Assembly (NCBI GenBank): GCA_003254905.1
Contig: QANU01021398.1
Coordinates: 582,847-646,846, forward strand
Length of the DNA: 64,000 nucleotides
Direction of reading: 5' to 3'
From: Nissolia schottii
Lineage: Eukaryota; Streptophyta; Magnoliopsida; Fabales; Fabaceae
The notes under the pieces are model-generated. The model had not been told where the DNA came from. It searched no databases and worked only from the letters and a program-made list of their open reading frames with translations. Position 1 is the stretch's first letter. Every line of letters starts with the position of its first letter. A program made the translations under genes and the position numbers. Positions 24,147 through 37,600 of the stretch are shown here, piece after piece.

Positions 24147-25603
24147 TTATTTTTTTAAGCATGAATTTATTCATGAACAAAGAACATAAATAATCTCCAT
24201 AAAGTAACCTTATTTCCTCTTAACTCATTTCCTAATCATCCTCTAACTACTAGTAATAAAGAATTGATTACTATAGTAAAGTAATTAGGAAGATGATTAA
24301 CAGAATGTGTTGGGAGAAGATAACATTACTCTTCTCAATGAAGTTTTTCTTTTCATTAATTCTAAATTCTTTCATAAATCCAAAAACAAGGTACAAAAAT
24401 ATATCAAAACCAATGTCATAAGTAGGCCAAAATCTCTCCTAGGGAAATTAGCCTTTTGGCTACGGCCATGGTATAACATATTCTAGGAAGTACAGACCCT
24501 TCACAAAACTATCATATCTTTGTATCCAACATACTGCAAATACCAATAAACAAAGATATTTGTCTAACACGCATATCCCATGTCTATGTCGAGCGTCCAA
24601 ATAAAATGACAAAGTCCAAAATGTATATGAAAGTTTTTGAATCATGTCTAACTTGTGTCTGAAGCAAAAATATTAATAGTCAATATAGACTAGTCAACAA
24701 ACTAAATTAAGGAAAGTAATACTTATTCTTTATCTCAAGCAAATAAATAATGCATTAAAAGTTTCAATCTTTTTTTCTTTTTGGTAATATGCACATATTT
24801 TTTGGTAATATCAACTTTTAGTTTATCATAATACAAGTAAAATCAAAAGTCTAAAATTCTAATGAGAACTTTTTGTCTTTCCATTGCCAAAGGGAAAAAC
24901 AAAATAATTCAAAAGGTTAGCTGAACCTGTCATCCATATTGTTTTCATTATTTTGTAAGTTGCAATACATAGTATTACCTCATGAAAAACAATTGACTAA
25001 AAACATCAGTTTGTTTAGATTTTGAGATGCAATTACTCAGAAGTTGTTGATCGCATTACAAGTAACTTATGACCCTAAACAAACTGATACCATATTACAT
25101 AAAATTGTTACAAGAACAAAATATACAAGACTAAGCATGCAACCACCATATCATTTTCATATTTCCTATATTTGCCTCATGCAAAACAAATGACTACGAA
25201 GAATACAATCTTATCTATATTTCAACATACCATAGTCCATACAAAGCATGCCACCTCCAATCCAATTCTTAAGTCAGTTCAGTAAGTCACTTTAGTTCCT
25301 GTTAGAAGTCATTTTGGCAATTTTACCACCATCTTATCAGGGTTCATAGATGAACATTTGCACAGTGTAGCTTAGTGTGCCCTTCTTTGTGCCATTGCGC
25401 CATCCTTGGTTTCTGTTGGGTGGGCCAGTGATAGAAGACAAAGGACGTTTGGCCATATTCATCCGTTCAATTCAATCTTGACCTTGTTTCCTGCATGGCC
25501 TCACCCATTGGGAATTTTCAGATTAGTAGGAGGGTGGCACAAACAATTCACCTGAGTATGAATGATTCCATGAGTATGACACAAATCGTTGTTCCACAAA
25601 AAA

Positions 25604-28600
25604 TCATTCTCTTGGGGGAGGTTGGAAATAGGGATGCTGCAATGCCTCATCAATGCTTAGCCGATCCTCCTGCAATTTCAACATGAGCATTCATTAGGTA
25701 CAGCAGAAGCCAACCAAAAATCCAGGTGTGTGTTTTAGAGGGAGTCCAAACCATGGTGTGAAGGATGTAAACTGAGTTTCAACCCATTTTAACATGTTTG
25801 ATAAAATCACGAAGAGTACATTTCATGATTTTTAACCTCAAACCATTGATCAAAAGTAAACAAAAGTAGCTTTCCCATTAGACTAAACCATGATTATCCA
25901 ACTACAAACTGAAATCATATGCATACATTTACCCTAGACCTCACTAGGTGGGAGCCTCCTACATTGGGCCACCCCCTTTTTTTATAAGTTGGTTTTCATT
26001 TAATCAAAACATTCATTAGTCTCTGAAAGGAAAAAACCTGCTTCATGCTCCCATTAACGACACACTATTTAGTAACTCGATAGACTTGTCCGCAAAGACT
26101 ATCAAATTTGGAAAAAAATAGAGTTAATGCCCAAGTTGGGCATGAAAAATGTCTTGATGCCCAACTTGGTCCTTGAAAAAACTATAGTGCTACCTGGAAA
26201 ATATTTTTGGTGCCAACTAACCTTCGTTTAATTTTTTTCAAGGACTAATGTGGGCCATAGAAAAAAAATTTAGGGACACCAAAGAATGTTTAGTGATTAA
26301 GTTGACACTTTGATATTTTCAGGAACCAAATTAGGCACCGAGACATTTTCTAGGGACCAACTTGGGCATTAACTAATAAAAATATTATGCTGGTGGAGGA
26401 AGGAGGAAAGAATATCCAGAAACACAAACCACCTTTGGATGTTTACATGGAACCCACACAACAATTACGACATAGATCTAATGGTAGCTATGCTTCTAGA
26501 GGAGCATACATACTCAAATTGTTAGACTCTGAAAATTTGTGGGTAAAAACTGTTTTCTCCACCTGAAGAATTCCGAAATTATAGAGTAATTACAAAACTG
26601 ATTTTTGGTCCTAAACAAATAGCTAATTAAAGTGCTATATATGGTAAACTACAGCTGAGCTATCCTAATCAAGGAGATAATTACATAATTACAAAATTAC
26701 AGCAGTACAATCCCATAATATTTCCATATTTGAATGGGCAAATATTCTGCCAGAATATTTTCATCAATGGTTAGATCTTATGCTAATATTCAACCAGAAT
26801 ATTTTCACCAATCAATTCCATTGACACAAATGGCACCATTTTTTAAGTTAAAAATGTAAAATATATTGTGTCCTTCATGGGAAAGTTGTTCAGCAGGATC
26901 AGCACACAATCCATGTTGTCACTTGTGAGTTAACTATGCCACATTACATCCGACATTCTACACTGAGAATTCCGTCAAGTTGACTGGCAGATTGGTGGAG
27001 AAACCAAGATGAAGCAAATGTTGTTTATTTATTTATTTTTTACTTTCAGGGACTAGAATGATAAATTTGACTGCCAGATATCATCATTAAAGAGTTTAGT
27101 ACCACTTAACATAGGGCGATTGAACTTAAATGCTAAAGATCACAAGAAAAACAAGCAGCTAGTTTAATCAGGAAACTCACTGGGTCCCACATCAACAGAT
27201 GGCGCACCAGCCGCAAACCCCAGATATTTGAAAAACTGCAAGGCTAAGGAAATATTACAAGAAGAAAACAATTGCACCATGGGAGAAGACAATGTCATAC
27301 CATGATAGAAATATAAGCATCAGAAGTTAATGAACTAACCCTATTTTAAGAGGATCTCGACTCTTAATTTGACGAGAAAAGAATTCTTCAGAGCATTTCC
27401 AAGGTGCAGGTGAAACTCCAACCTACATTGACAAATACAAAAACTTCATTAGGTCAATACATATTCATACCTAGAAAGTTCGAAGACAGCATCTTTACAA
27501 CAATATCATGGGAAAAGACTCATCTAGAATACATTATTTTTGTTTCCCTGATCACAGGATTTGATGCAGAAGAGACTTCCTCCATGCTATGCTTTTGGTG
27601 TTAGTTTTAGTTTGTTTTATTTTGAATTTTAAAGTGTTTTCTATGCTATAAGAAGACACAAACAAATGCGTGAATTTTTAAAAAAAGGTCTGGACCTTAA
27701 TGTTATTTGGCCTTTGAGATTTGGCAGGGCATGGTAAAGTATTGATAATAATGAATAATCCTACGGATTTGTATTTGGCCATCTTTAGCTGTACTATAAA
27801 ATAACAGACCCAAGAGCTTTACAATTCCTAAATACCCTCTGATTATATTTCACTTCAATCTATCCTACTTCTCTGCACAATTTTGGTTTTCTCAGCTACT
27901 GTCTATCATCTTCTACCACATTAGGATTGGAGCGCTCTAAGCATCTGAGTTTTCGAGATGCAGAATTGCAGATAATCTTTGCCACGTAAGTCTAGAGAAT
28001 CACTAAAACCAATATATTTATTACAGTGTAGAAATATATTTTCCTTTAAGAAAAAAGATGTCAATCAACATTGTATGTTCAGGGGAGAAAATGTTAAAAC
28101 AAAATAATCAGCTTTTGACAAGGTCATGAAATGAAGATTATTCCTGTTATGATACCTGGTTCGCTGTGTGATACTTTTTTGAGGGACTACCAGAAATCCC
28201 AGGGATTAAGATACACAGTTCCATGAATGATCTGAGTCTGTCAACAATTAATAAAATAAGAGCTACAGTTATAGACTCCGGTCCGGGTGTTCAAAAGAAT
28301 TAATGAATATTTAATTCCCTCAGACACAATCTACTTGGTTAGTCTTCAAAACAAATAAGATAGACCTAGATTTAAGCATCAACTATATTTTAAAACCATG
28401 AATGCATGAGCAAGCTTAAAAGATATAGGTGCCAGCACATGCCACTCAAGGAATTTTTGTCAGACAAAACAAAACCTATAAATCTTTTGAGATTTTGTTG
28501 GAGGAAATGCCTCAGGTTTTAAAAATGAATACCTAACATTGATAAACTCTAATGAAATGCAATCTTGCAACAGTGAGAATGATTGTCCCAAACCCAGATG

Positions 28601-31600
28601 GCCAGACCTTTGATTTCCCAAACCCTTTTTTCTTGATATTTCATAAATGCAAGATAGGAAAATGCCAAAGAGCAAGTGGCCTAAATGGCTAAAAAAAAAA
28701 AAAGTTACTTAACTAGCATGAAAAATTGTTGAGTTCAAATCAAAGCAGAAAATTGAATCCTCAGTTTTGGTGTCCCAAGAAAACCTGCAAACATCTTTGT
28801 ATAATTGAAAGACTGTCACCCATTATAATAAATTATGAGGTAATTCAAAGTCATTTATCGACTTATACTTTCAAAAGACTCCAACCTAATGTCAGAAACC
28901 AATAACACGGAACAATCCATCAGTGAGCTAAATATTATACAACCAGCAAACAATCCAGTGAGCAAGGCATCTCTACAAACAGAGAAGCATCTAAGGAATG
29001 CATTCATTTTTAATTTGCCACATCCCATTAATATACTTTTGCCTGTCTTTCTTTTTTTTTTTGTTTGGGGGGTGGGGGAGACTATCAAAGAGGGTCATCT
29101 AAAGTTCGTGGTATTACAAAAGGTTAGGACTTAGGACTACAGTTTACAGCCTTCTGAGCACACTTACTTGTATGCCAGCTCCTTCACCCCCTCATTCCAG
29201 CCCTCAAGATGCTGGTCCAAAAGAACACGTGTTAAAGAATTTATCTGGAAAATATTTGGGGTCCCTAAGACCAACTCTAACATCACGACACCAACACTCC
29301 ACATGTCATATCTGTGACAGAAAAAAGATTGATTCAACGGTTGAAGGAATAGTGCTTAAATCTGTCAAATGAAGCATCAATCCTTTGCAAAAAGAAATAA
29401 ATTGAAGAATGAAAATGCATGTGGATTTTTCTCTTAAAGAAAAAACATACGAATACAAGATATTGACTTCATGCAAAACATGACATACTTCAAAGTTGAG
29501 CTTGTTGGTCCTTGATACCACGTAGCATTTAGCAATGCTTCAGGAGGTGTATACTCATAAGTTTGTTCAGCTCTGAAGAAGCACAAAGTGTAGATTTACC
29601 ACAATCACAAAATGAAATTAATAAGTAATAGCCAGGATGTAGATAAAGAAGTGAGATACCTAGAAGGCCCAGTAGAACCATATAAATGGTTTAATGTGAA
29701 TTCATCAATTCCACTGCCAAAGTCGATAATACGCCTAAAAGAATCAGCAAAAGGGCATCAAACTCATTAACCAACACCAATAACTCATGGGCCAACACAT
29801 ACATTGACACACAAATTTAGATGGCCAAATCAAGTTTTGAAAATAAGCAAGTGTTCTTGCCACCAATGTCAAAGACTCAAGCTGACAATTATCAGTTAAA
29901 TATTAGATTTGAGAGAGAGAAAGAGATTGCTCCTAATGCAAGAATATAGACAAACATGAATACCTATTATACTGAACCCTATTTATGCATGTAGAGAGCA
30001 CTGAAGAATTGATTTAGAATTTTTCATGCATCATCGCATCGATGAATTTAAAGTCCATATGTCTGTAAGAATGGCTTCGAAGAAAATCTCAACACTTTAA
30101 GAACCAAGCAAGTAATACAATTCTAGTACACACATTTTGTGCTGGGAATATTTGGGACAAAAATGAATTAGTAGGCAGAATACCAACAAAAATAAAATAA
30201 AATTAACAAGTAGGTGGGAAAGAATAACCCAATAGCTAGAGGTAAAAAGAGACCAAGAGAAACTATGGGCAAAACCATTAAGAAAGATATTAATAGTTTG
30301 ATTATAGACATGGTTTACTGTAGGATAATATGATGCCATCTAATCCTTGTAGTTGTTCCCAATAGTGGGTTGTTGTTGTTTAATGTTGTAGGCAGGAGAG
30401 AACAAAGGCACATTACACACAGAATTATTATCTGAAGATGTGATTAAAAAGAAATTGTCACAATGAATGGACTTTCCTGCATATCAAGCCATTTCAAAAT
30501 GGCCTTAAATAGCCATCTATCTTTGCTGAAACTTCAATCACCATATAGACCTTATTTTTGGCTCAAAAGGACAGTAAATGTGCATCCAAATTACAAAGAA
30601 TTGAAATGATCAGTACATTAGCCAGAAAGCCGTGGAAAAGGGTCTAGTTCTTCCACAGTCAGTGAGATAGGAAATCATACTGAAGTAGGCACTACAATCT
30701 AGAAGAATAAGCTCAAAGTTCCTGCATCAGTTTGGTATCAGAGGCAGAGAAGCCATGATGTTCTCACGTCATGAAAAATCCAATCCAACATCAACTGATA
30801 AATAGGCTAGAAGATCAACCTTTCAAAGGACTTTCAGTTGGCAATCATGCCAATAGGATCCTCCCGATGAATTAGTGGATTTACAAATATACAATCAAGT
30901 AGTTTCATTGGTATTTTACCAGAGATCTAGAACTGAAAGTGCTAAACATATGTTGAAAGTGTGATTTACCACCACTGTCCAAACTAACCACAAACTACGG
31001 TGGAGAAAGAGGAAGAAAAACTGGCGTACTCCTCAGCCAGTTTGTGTATCAAACATTAAGATGAGAAGTTCAATACCCAAGAAGCCTTTTAAATACACCA
31101 AAACTATGATACAAGAAAAGATCATGCTAAATGTTAAAGATTTCGGATCATTCTGTTGGTTGATATTAAAACTTTAGTTCAAATGAAAAATATTACCACA
31201 ATTGAGCTAATCATATTATCATTAAAAGTAACTAAAAATATCTATAATTCAAGTACTATAGCATAGAGTAAAAATGTTCCCCATCATTTTTTTCTTCAAA
31301 AAGAAGGGGTCAAAATAAAAGCATGGTACTAAAATCAAAGTAAGATACTTTACTGTACATTTTGGTGGAAAAATTATTAATTTTAGTTGGAATCTCTTTC
31401 AAGCATCTCCCAGTCTCCTGATCTTCAAAACATATCACCATATTTTCTACAAAAATCAAATATCTGGAGTCAGTTAAAAGACATTCTTCAGTTGAACACT
31501 GCATAAGCATCAAGGGATTGAAGATGGCAAGCTTGTTATGAACTATGAATAAAGGGCCAACAACTTGTAAGAACTAGGCATCAAATTGCAAGAGAAACAG

Positions 31601-34600
31601 AGATCCCACATCTTTGAGATAAAATTTTATCAAGTTTATCAAAATTGATTTGAGCTTAATTTGTTGGAATTATAAAGGACCTAAAATGCAGACAGATGGG
31701 TTTCAAAAAATACATTTGTTAGACAGTAAGAACTCAATTTACTTATAAAAGATGTAAAATCTGAACAAAAGAAAGCCACTTGGAACATGCATACTATTAT
31801 TCATTGATTTTGTGAAACATATTATGTTCATCTTGAAAGTATATTGATAGGTACCCAAACCCCTGGAGAGCCCATCCCCCAAAAGCTAGCTGTTAGGAAG
31901 GGAGAGCCAAGAGCTTAAATACCCCATCAAGCAGCCCATACTACCCGATGTGGGACTTTACCCATACAAAGTCCCTATCAATACACCCTCCCCGGAAAGC
32001 CGACGTCCCGGCGGCTCCACTCTACGACGCTTCACTCGGCCCTGGCCGGTCAGCCCCTCCGCAGGTAGCCCTTTCCGATGCGTCGACTACCGGCTCTAAT
32101 ACCATTGATAGGTACCCAAACCCCTGGAGAGCCCATCCCCAAAAGCTAGCTGTTAGGGAGGGAGAGCCAAGAGCTTAAATACCCCATCAAGCAGCCCATA
32201 CTACCCGATGTGGGACTTTGCCCATACAAAGTCCCTATCATATATACACATCACTTTGGCAGAACAAATTACCCCCATGTCTTACCAGGTTTAATGTCCC
32301 TGTGTGTGATATTGCGATCATGACAAGACTTCAATGCCAATAACTGACCAGACAAAAAGAGTAGATTTGTCAAGAATGTATTGTAATATTAAAAGGTAAA
32401 TACATAATAATTTTGACAAATTTCAACCGGCCATTTCCAGAGAAACAGAACTTCTCCCCCTTTTTGTATTGACAATAGAAATAAAATTTATTAGACATGA
32501 GCAAAAAATCGGAGATATCCAATACCCAATCTCCCTAATTCTCCAACAAATTAATATGCTTGAATAATAAAAACTGACCACATGATCAAGGTCTATAGAA
32601 AACATTTTAAAAAATGAGAGAAATAGAGAACCGTATATTTCTTAAACCTTGCAAACCCATTTTTAATATTAACCATACTTTATACCAAAAAAATATGATG
32701 CACATATTTCAGGAAAAGAAAATGTTAATGGAGCAGCTAAGATGTAAAATCTGATTTTGATATGCTGAACAGTTTGATTTATTATTATTTTTTTTAAAAG
32801 TATGCTGAAACATTAGAGACTGATCTCACTTTCATATCACATTTGCATCCTTTTCTTTTCTTTCTTTTTTTTTTTTTCTTTTTGTTCTCTTCCAAAAATA
32901 ATTTATTCTTCCACATTCAATGGGTGCACAAGTCACTTCTGCCTAACACCAATAAATAGCAGCAATCATTTTAGATGACACAGGCAATAATAACAAAAAT
33001 AAAACACATTTTTATATTGTCCTTGTCGGGGGTAAAAAGTTGGGCAGTGGCTGCATAGATTTTAAAGTATATTTTAAATGCCAAGGAACCATGAAGGCTA
33101 ACAGGAGAATACCCACTTGGAACCCACAGTCAAGACTTACCAATTGCCAAATAAGGTTGCGCGTTTCCTCTTGCCCTTCTTCTGTTGTTTTCAACCAATG
33201 CCACCACTTTGATGGACGAAGTATCTGAACATGGTTTACTTGCTCAGTCCTTTCTTTCTCAGCAGTATTATTTGCATCTTCCACAGTATACAGAAGTTTA
33301 GACAATGACACGCCTTCAAAACTAAATACAAGCCATATTTCATTAGATCGAGACTCAAAAGACTCCACATATCTTGCAATATGGTTCAAACCTTCTTCTT
33401 GCAATTTGTTTGAAAATGAATTCTCAAAACCGAATTGTGATGTTTCCAAGAGACAGTTTGATTTTCCAGCTGATAGAAGATCTTCAAAGCATGTAGAGGC
33501 ATTTAAAAAAATTTCTCCAAAATACTTCTCCCTCAGCCCACTCAAGTAAACAGCAGATCCTCTCTCTACCTGTTTAGTACATTTGTTATTTGTGCACATG
33601 CTTACATTACATAATTAAACATGCAGTGTCTCCTTAAAAGAAAAAATGTCATGAGTCTAAGCTGAAATTACATGGACACCCAATCTGACATAAAAAATAA
33701 TGACGGATACAAATAAGAACTCAACACCCAGTAACCCCCTATATATGTATGATGCTTTCTCTTTCTGCATAAAGAAAAACTAGTGTGAGGACAACTTTTA
33801 AATTCAGAAACTGATTACTCTAGAGCATCAACATATTGTCTAAAAGTTGAAGGAGAAAAAAGTTAGTAAATTAGTGATGGTGCAGACTTGATTAAGCAGG
33901 AGTAGCATCAGCTACTGTAATTGGAAATATTAAGTTTATCCCGAAAAGGTATAATTAAAGTTATCATTAACAAGAGGGCAAAAGAGACAAGGCACTAAAA
34001 AACTTTCACTGGGAACAAAGGAGGGCACGAGGCAGGAAGGAGATAAGTGTACAAGAGAGATAAGAAAGGACAGAGGTTCAATTGATGGGGGTTGAGGGGG
34101 GTATGAGACAAGTTTCAATGGGAATAAATGACAACCTGTGAGAGAGAAAGGTGGGAACAGAGGAAAGAACAATGGATGGGGCTATAGATGGGATTTAATG
34201 GGAGGACAAAAGTAAAATAGAGACTAAATGAGAGAAGTATGTCAGGGTAAATTCTATAACTTACTGGATAGGAAATCGCATGTATGAGATAATAAAAATT
34301 AAATTTCAGTCTGTTTCAGCTTGGTTCAGATTATAATTTCATAAACTCAATATTGTAGAAGATTCAGTTCTTCATTTTTGGTGATAACCACCATGAAAGG
34401 CTAAAATGACAAATCTAGTTAATAGAAATTTACTAAAAAAGATAGAAAGGGAGGACTGACCTATACTGACATCGAAAGAATACAACAGAAACTGAAGAGG
34501 AGCAAACCCATCAATTAAAAGAAATAAAGTAAGCAGCTTCCTCTCAGGCTTAGTTATCAACACAGCAATATAATAATCCACTTTCTAGGAAAATTTATCC

Positions 34601-37600
34601 AAAAAAATAAGGTCTGAGGGCTGTACTTTGTTTAAATAAGTATAGGAAGCAGAGTTGTTGCATGCTATTTGTCTGCTGATGCAAAAAAAAGAAAAAGAAA
34701 AAAAAAAAAAACCTTATAAATTCCTTTCTCACAATACACAATGCATATGATGGAACTGGACCAAAATTGAGCAAGAAAACAAAGGAAGTATATATTATGG
34801 CTAATGAGTATACAATGGTGTAGGATATTCAAGAGAGCCCTCGCTCTCCGCAGTCCCAGAATTCCAATCTACTCCACTGATATCCTCTGCCTCCCTAATG
34901 CTCTCTTATATACATCTCTAGTTTCTAATTAAAAAGGCTCATTAATCAGGGCCTGATCCCAATGAGCATATTGACAACTAAAGAGATCCTAATGCATTCA
35001 AACTGTTAAAACCAGTTCTACTTTGCTCAAAGTTATTACCATTATGCGTTTCAAAATGTATAGGGTGTAGTTAGAAGGAGCGTCCTGGCAATCATGGGTA
35101 TTTGAGCTGCCGTTTCTATTATTGCAATCCTTGCTCATTTCTGCAGAATTATTACCTTGATTACAATCCCAATGAACAGCCAACCATACTTCACCATATG
35201 ATCCACGACCAAAACTCTTCTTTAATACATACCTATAAACCAATATGCATATTGGCTTAATTGTCAGGCTAAAGAAAAACACTTCAAAGCATCAATTTTG
35301 CAAAAACACAAATGCTCTCAATTTTCCACCATACAAAGAAACACAATGGTAATCATGATAAGACAGGCCTTCCACATAAGACCAAAACTAAGGGAATCAC
35401 AAAACTGAATGTAAAAAGTAACTCCAAGAAATATTTCCTAACCTGCCAATCTTTTACTAGAATCTATATTAGCTTCTAAGTTCTATCTGTGTTAATACTT
35501 AATAGACAGGAATTCAAATCAGATTTACCTCAAATCAGGCATTGAATATTCAGAAGACCCATTATGTGAACCATCAGTATCATGTAAAGGAATTGATTCA
35601 AGAAGACCAATAAAATTTGCAAAGGCTTCAGGATTTATGCATTGTTCTTTGGCTTCATTGACAGTCGGACCAAGGTGAAAGCAAAAGTTTAGGTCATTGT
35701 ACAAATATAAAGGACCATCTCCTTCTGTAAAAGGAAAAGACCAAATAGTATTCAAGTGAATATAGATAAACTAAAATTCAACAAAAGACAATTCCACAAT
35801 AGCAATCATAACAAGAGCAACAAGAAAATGTAAGATTAAATGATCAGAGAATACGACACCTTTGCTTACCAGAATGTTGATGGAAGGCATCTGGTAAGGA
35901 CTGAGGTAGTTCATACAAATAATCTTCCAAGTCAGTTTTTTTGGCAGGTTGCGTAGAGTCCACTAGTTCATTAAGATTTTCAGACAAATAAAAACATCCA
36001 AAATCTCCATGTTTCACTTCAACCTATCATAAAAATGAACGCAAAGGTGTATTCATTCAGACAAATTTTGACCAGAGTGAACTCTGTTTCAAAGTGAAGC
36101 AAGGATTTATTATGATGCTAAAAAAGCGTGCAGAGAAAGATGAAAATCTGTTCGTGAGGACACTTGCATAAAGAAGAACAAATACCCAGAAATGGAAATT
36201 TAAACAAGTATCTCAACACTAAGGCTGGAACCTAAAATGCAAAACAATTTTTGTTGGAAATAATTGCAACAAGTTTCAGCCAAAATTGCTTATAAATCAG
36301 CCTGGCATATTTAAGACATACAAAAAATACAAGTCATAACCAATAGAACGAGAAATCAGAATTCAAACTCTAAATAAACAAAACCTAATTTTTTTTTGTC
36401 AATAGAAAAAGAATGCCTAAATTAGGTTTAGGTAAATAAAACCTAATTTTCTTGTCTCATAGAAGGATACCCTCCCCCCCAACACAACAAATGAAATGAT
36501 GTCAATTAACAAAAAAAATAAAAAATTACACCTCTCTCTATGTCTCAAGGTCTAATCTTTTGTGAAGTTAGTTTGCAATTTTGTTTTGGGGGAACAAAAT
36601 TGGTGACCGAAAAAGAATACAGAGGATTTAAGTCCCTAATAGCAAGATTATGGCTGAAAATTCCAAGTTTTCCAGTAAAACAGGTTGGTCATTCAATTCA
36701 AAACATATAAATCACTCCCATGACAGCAAAATCATTTCATATCATCAAGTTTCCTCGTCCAACAACAATGCCAAAAATCACAGCTCTAGAACTGACTAGA
36801 ACACATTTCTGAAGAATCACAGCATAAGAGTCCCCTGACGAGCAGTCTAACACACAGAACAGTTATCCTATAAGTTGATAAAAAAACTATTCATCTGCTC
36901 ACAAAAATCAATTCATTCATTAATTCCATCCGGGCATTCAATTTAAGGGAGAAAGACAAACTAAATACGAAGAAATTGACAATAGCAAATTTCCATGGCT
37001 TTCAGTTCAGCCATACTACCAATATACGCTTAAACTTGTTATCTGCCGAATGAGGATGCTCCAAGTGCATTAGATCAGATGTGATGTCATTAGCTGAACA
37101 AGATCCAAAATAATAAGCTGATGAGCATCACAATACAAGCTACATAAAGGCATAACCAAATCAAATGACGTTACCAATCATTTTATCATATAAGTTACCA
37201 ACAGAGCACATACCATGGCAAATTTGATTTTCATTATTGAACATAAAGATGGCAAAAATAACTGTTACTCACAAAAGCACACCAAATGTTTAGAACTGTA
37301 TCTCTATTTGATAAGCTATTGCATGCCACTCAGACATTCTTTGAACATCTGTATACTAAGCTATTGCATGCCACTCAGACATTCTTTGAACATCTGTATA
37401 CAAAAACTGAAGATAATTTTTGAATTTCAATCCATCCAATAATCTATTACTATTAATAAAGGGGATATCCCTAAATAACCACTTTGGTTGCACAAGTTTA
37501 AAATTTCCATAATTACCCTTTAAAAATTAGTTTCCATGTAGCAGTTTTTTTTCTCTTGGGATAACTTCTTTTTTCAGTTTTTTTATGTAGCAGTTTTCAG

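Larger units (their letters stand above)
22688..25603. other. Intergenic DNA downstream of the phosphatase-kinase gene
   Basis: Contains the tandem duplication at 23384-23636 and the MITE at 23892-24146. No coding sequence was recognised. The part near 25300-25600 is probably the 3' UTR of the phosphatase-kinase gene. Confidence 0.4.
25604..37117 (-). other. Protein kinase half of the fusion gene (exons 7-20)
   Basis: Kinase fold with a glycine loop GRGSYGEV (643-650), candidate ATP-binding Lys696 in YILKRIM, catalytic loop HRDIKPEN (Asp858), RIIDFGSGIDE (Asp895) and PPEA (Glu927), then DMWSVGVVMLELVLGTPNIF and a C-terminal DRLSIDEALQHPYF. Exon 11 (143 residues) is unusually long and sits between the lysine and the catalytic loop, so the N-lobe or hinge carries an insertion. 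The Arabidopsis counterpart is recalled as 'probable inactive kinase', yet here the Lys, HRD and DFG motifs are all intact. Exon 7 links the phosphatase to a roughly 150-residue spacer (GDFGCFYLSENLNELVD, FCFHLGPTVNEAKEQC) of unknown function. Confidence 0.88.

Noticed and set aside
31948-32178. A 76-codon plus-strand frame with proline and alanine
   Set aside because: It lies within the TRIM element, which is non-coding.
33012-33140. Continuation of kinase exon 11 to 33012
   Set aside because: A GTAAG donor at 33140 and the next exon (LLALKSCHDR...) show that the continuation is intron.
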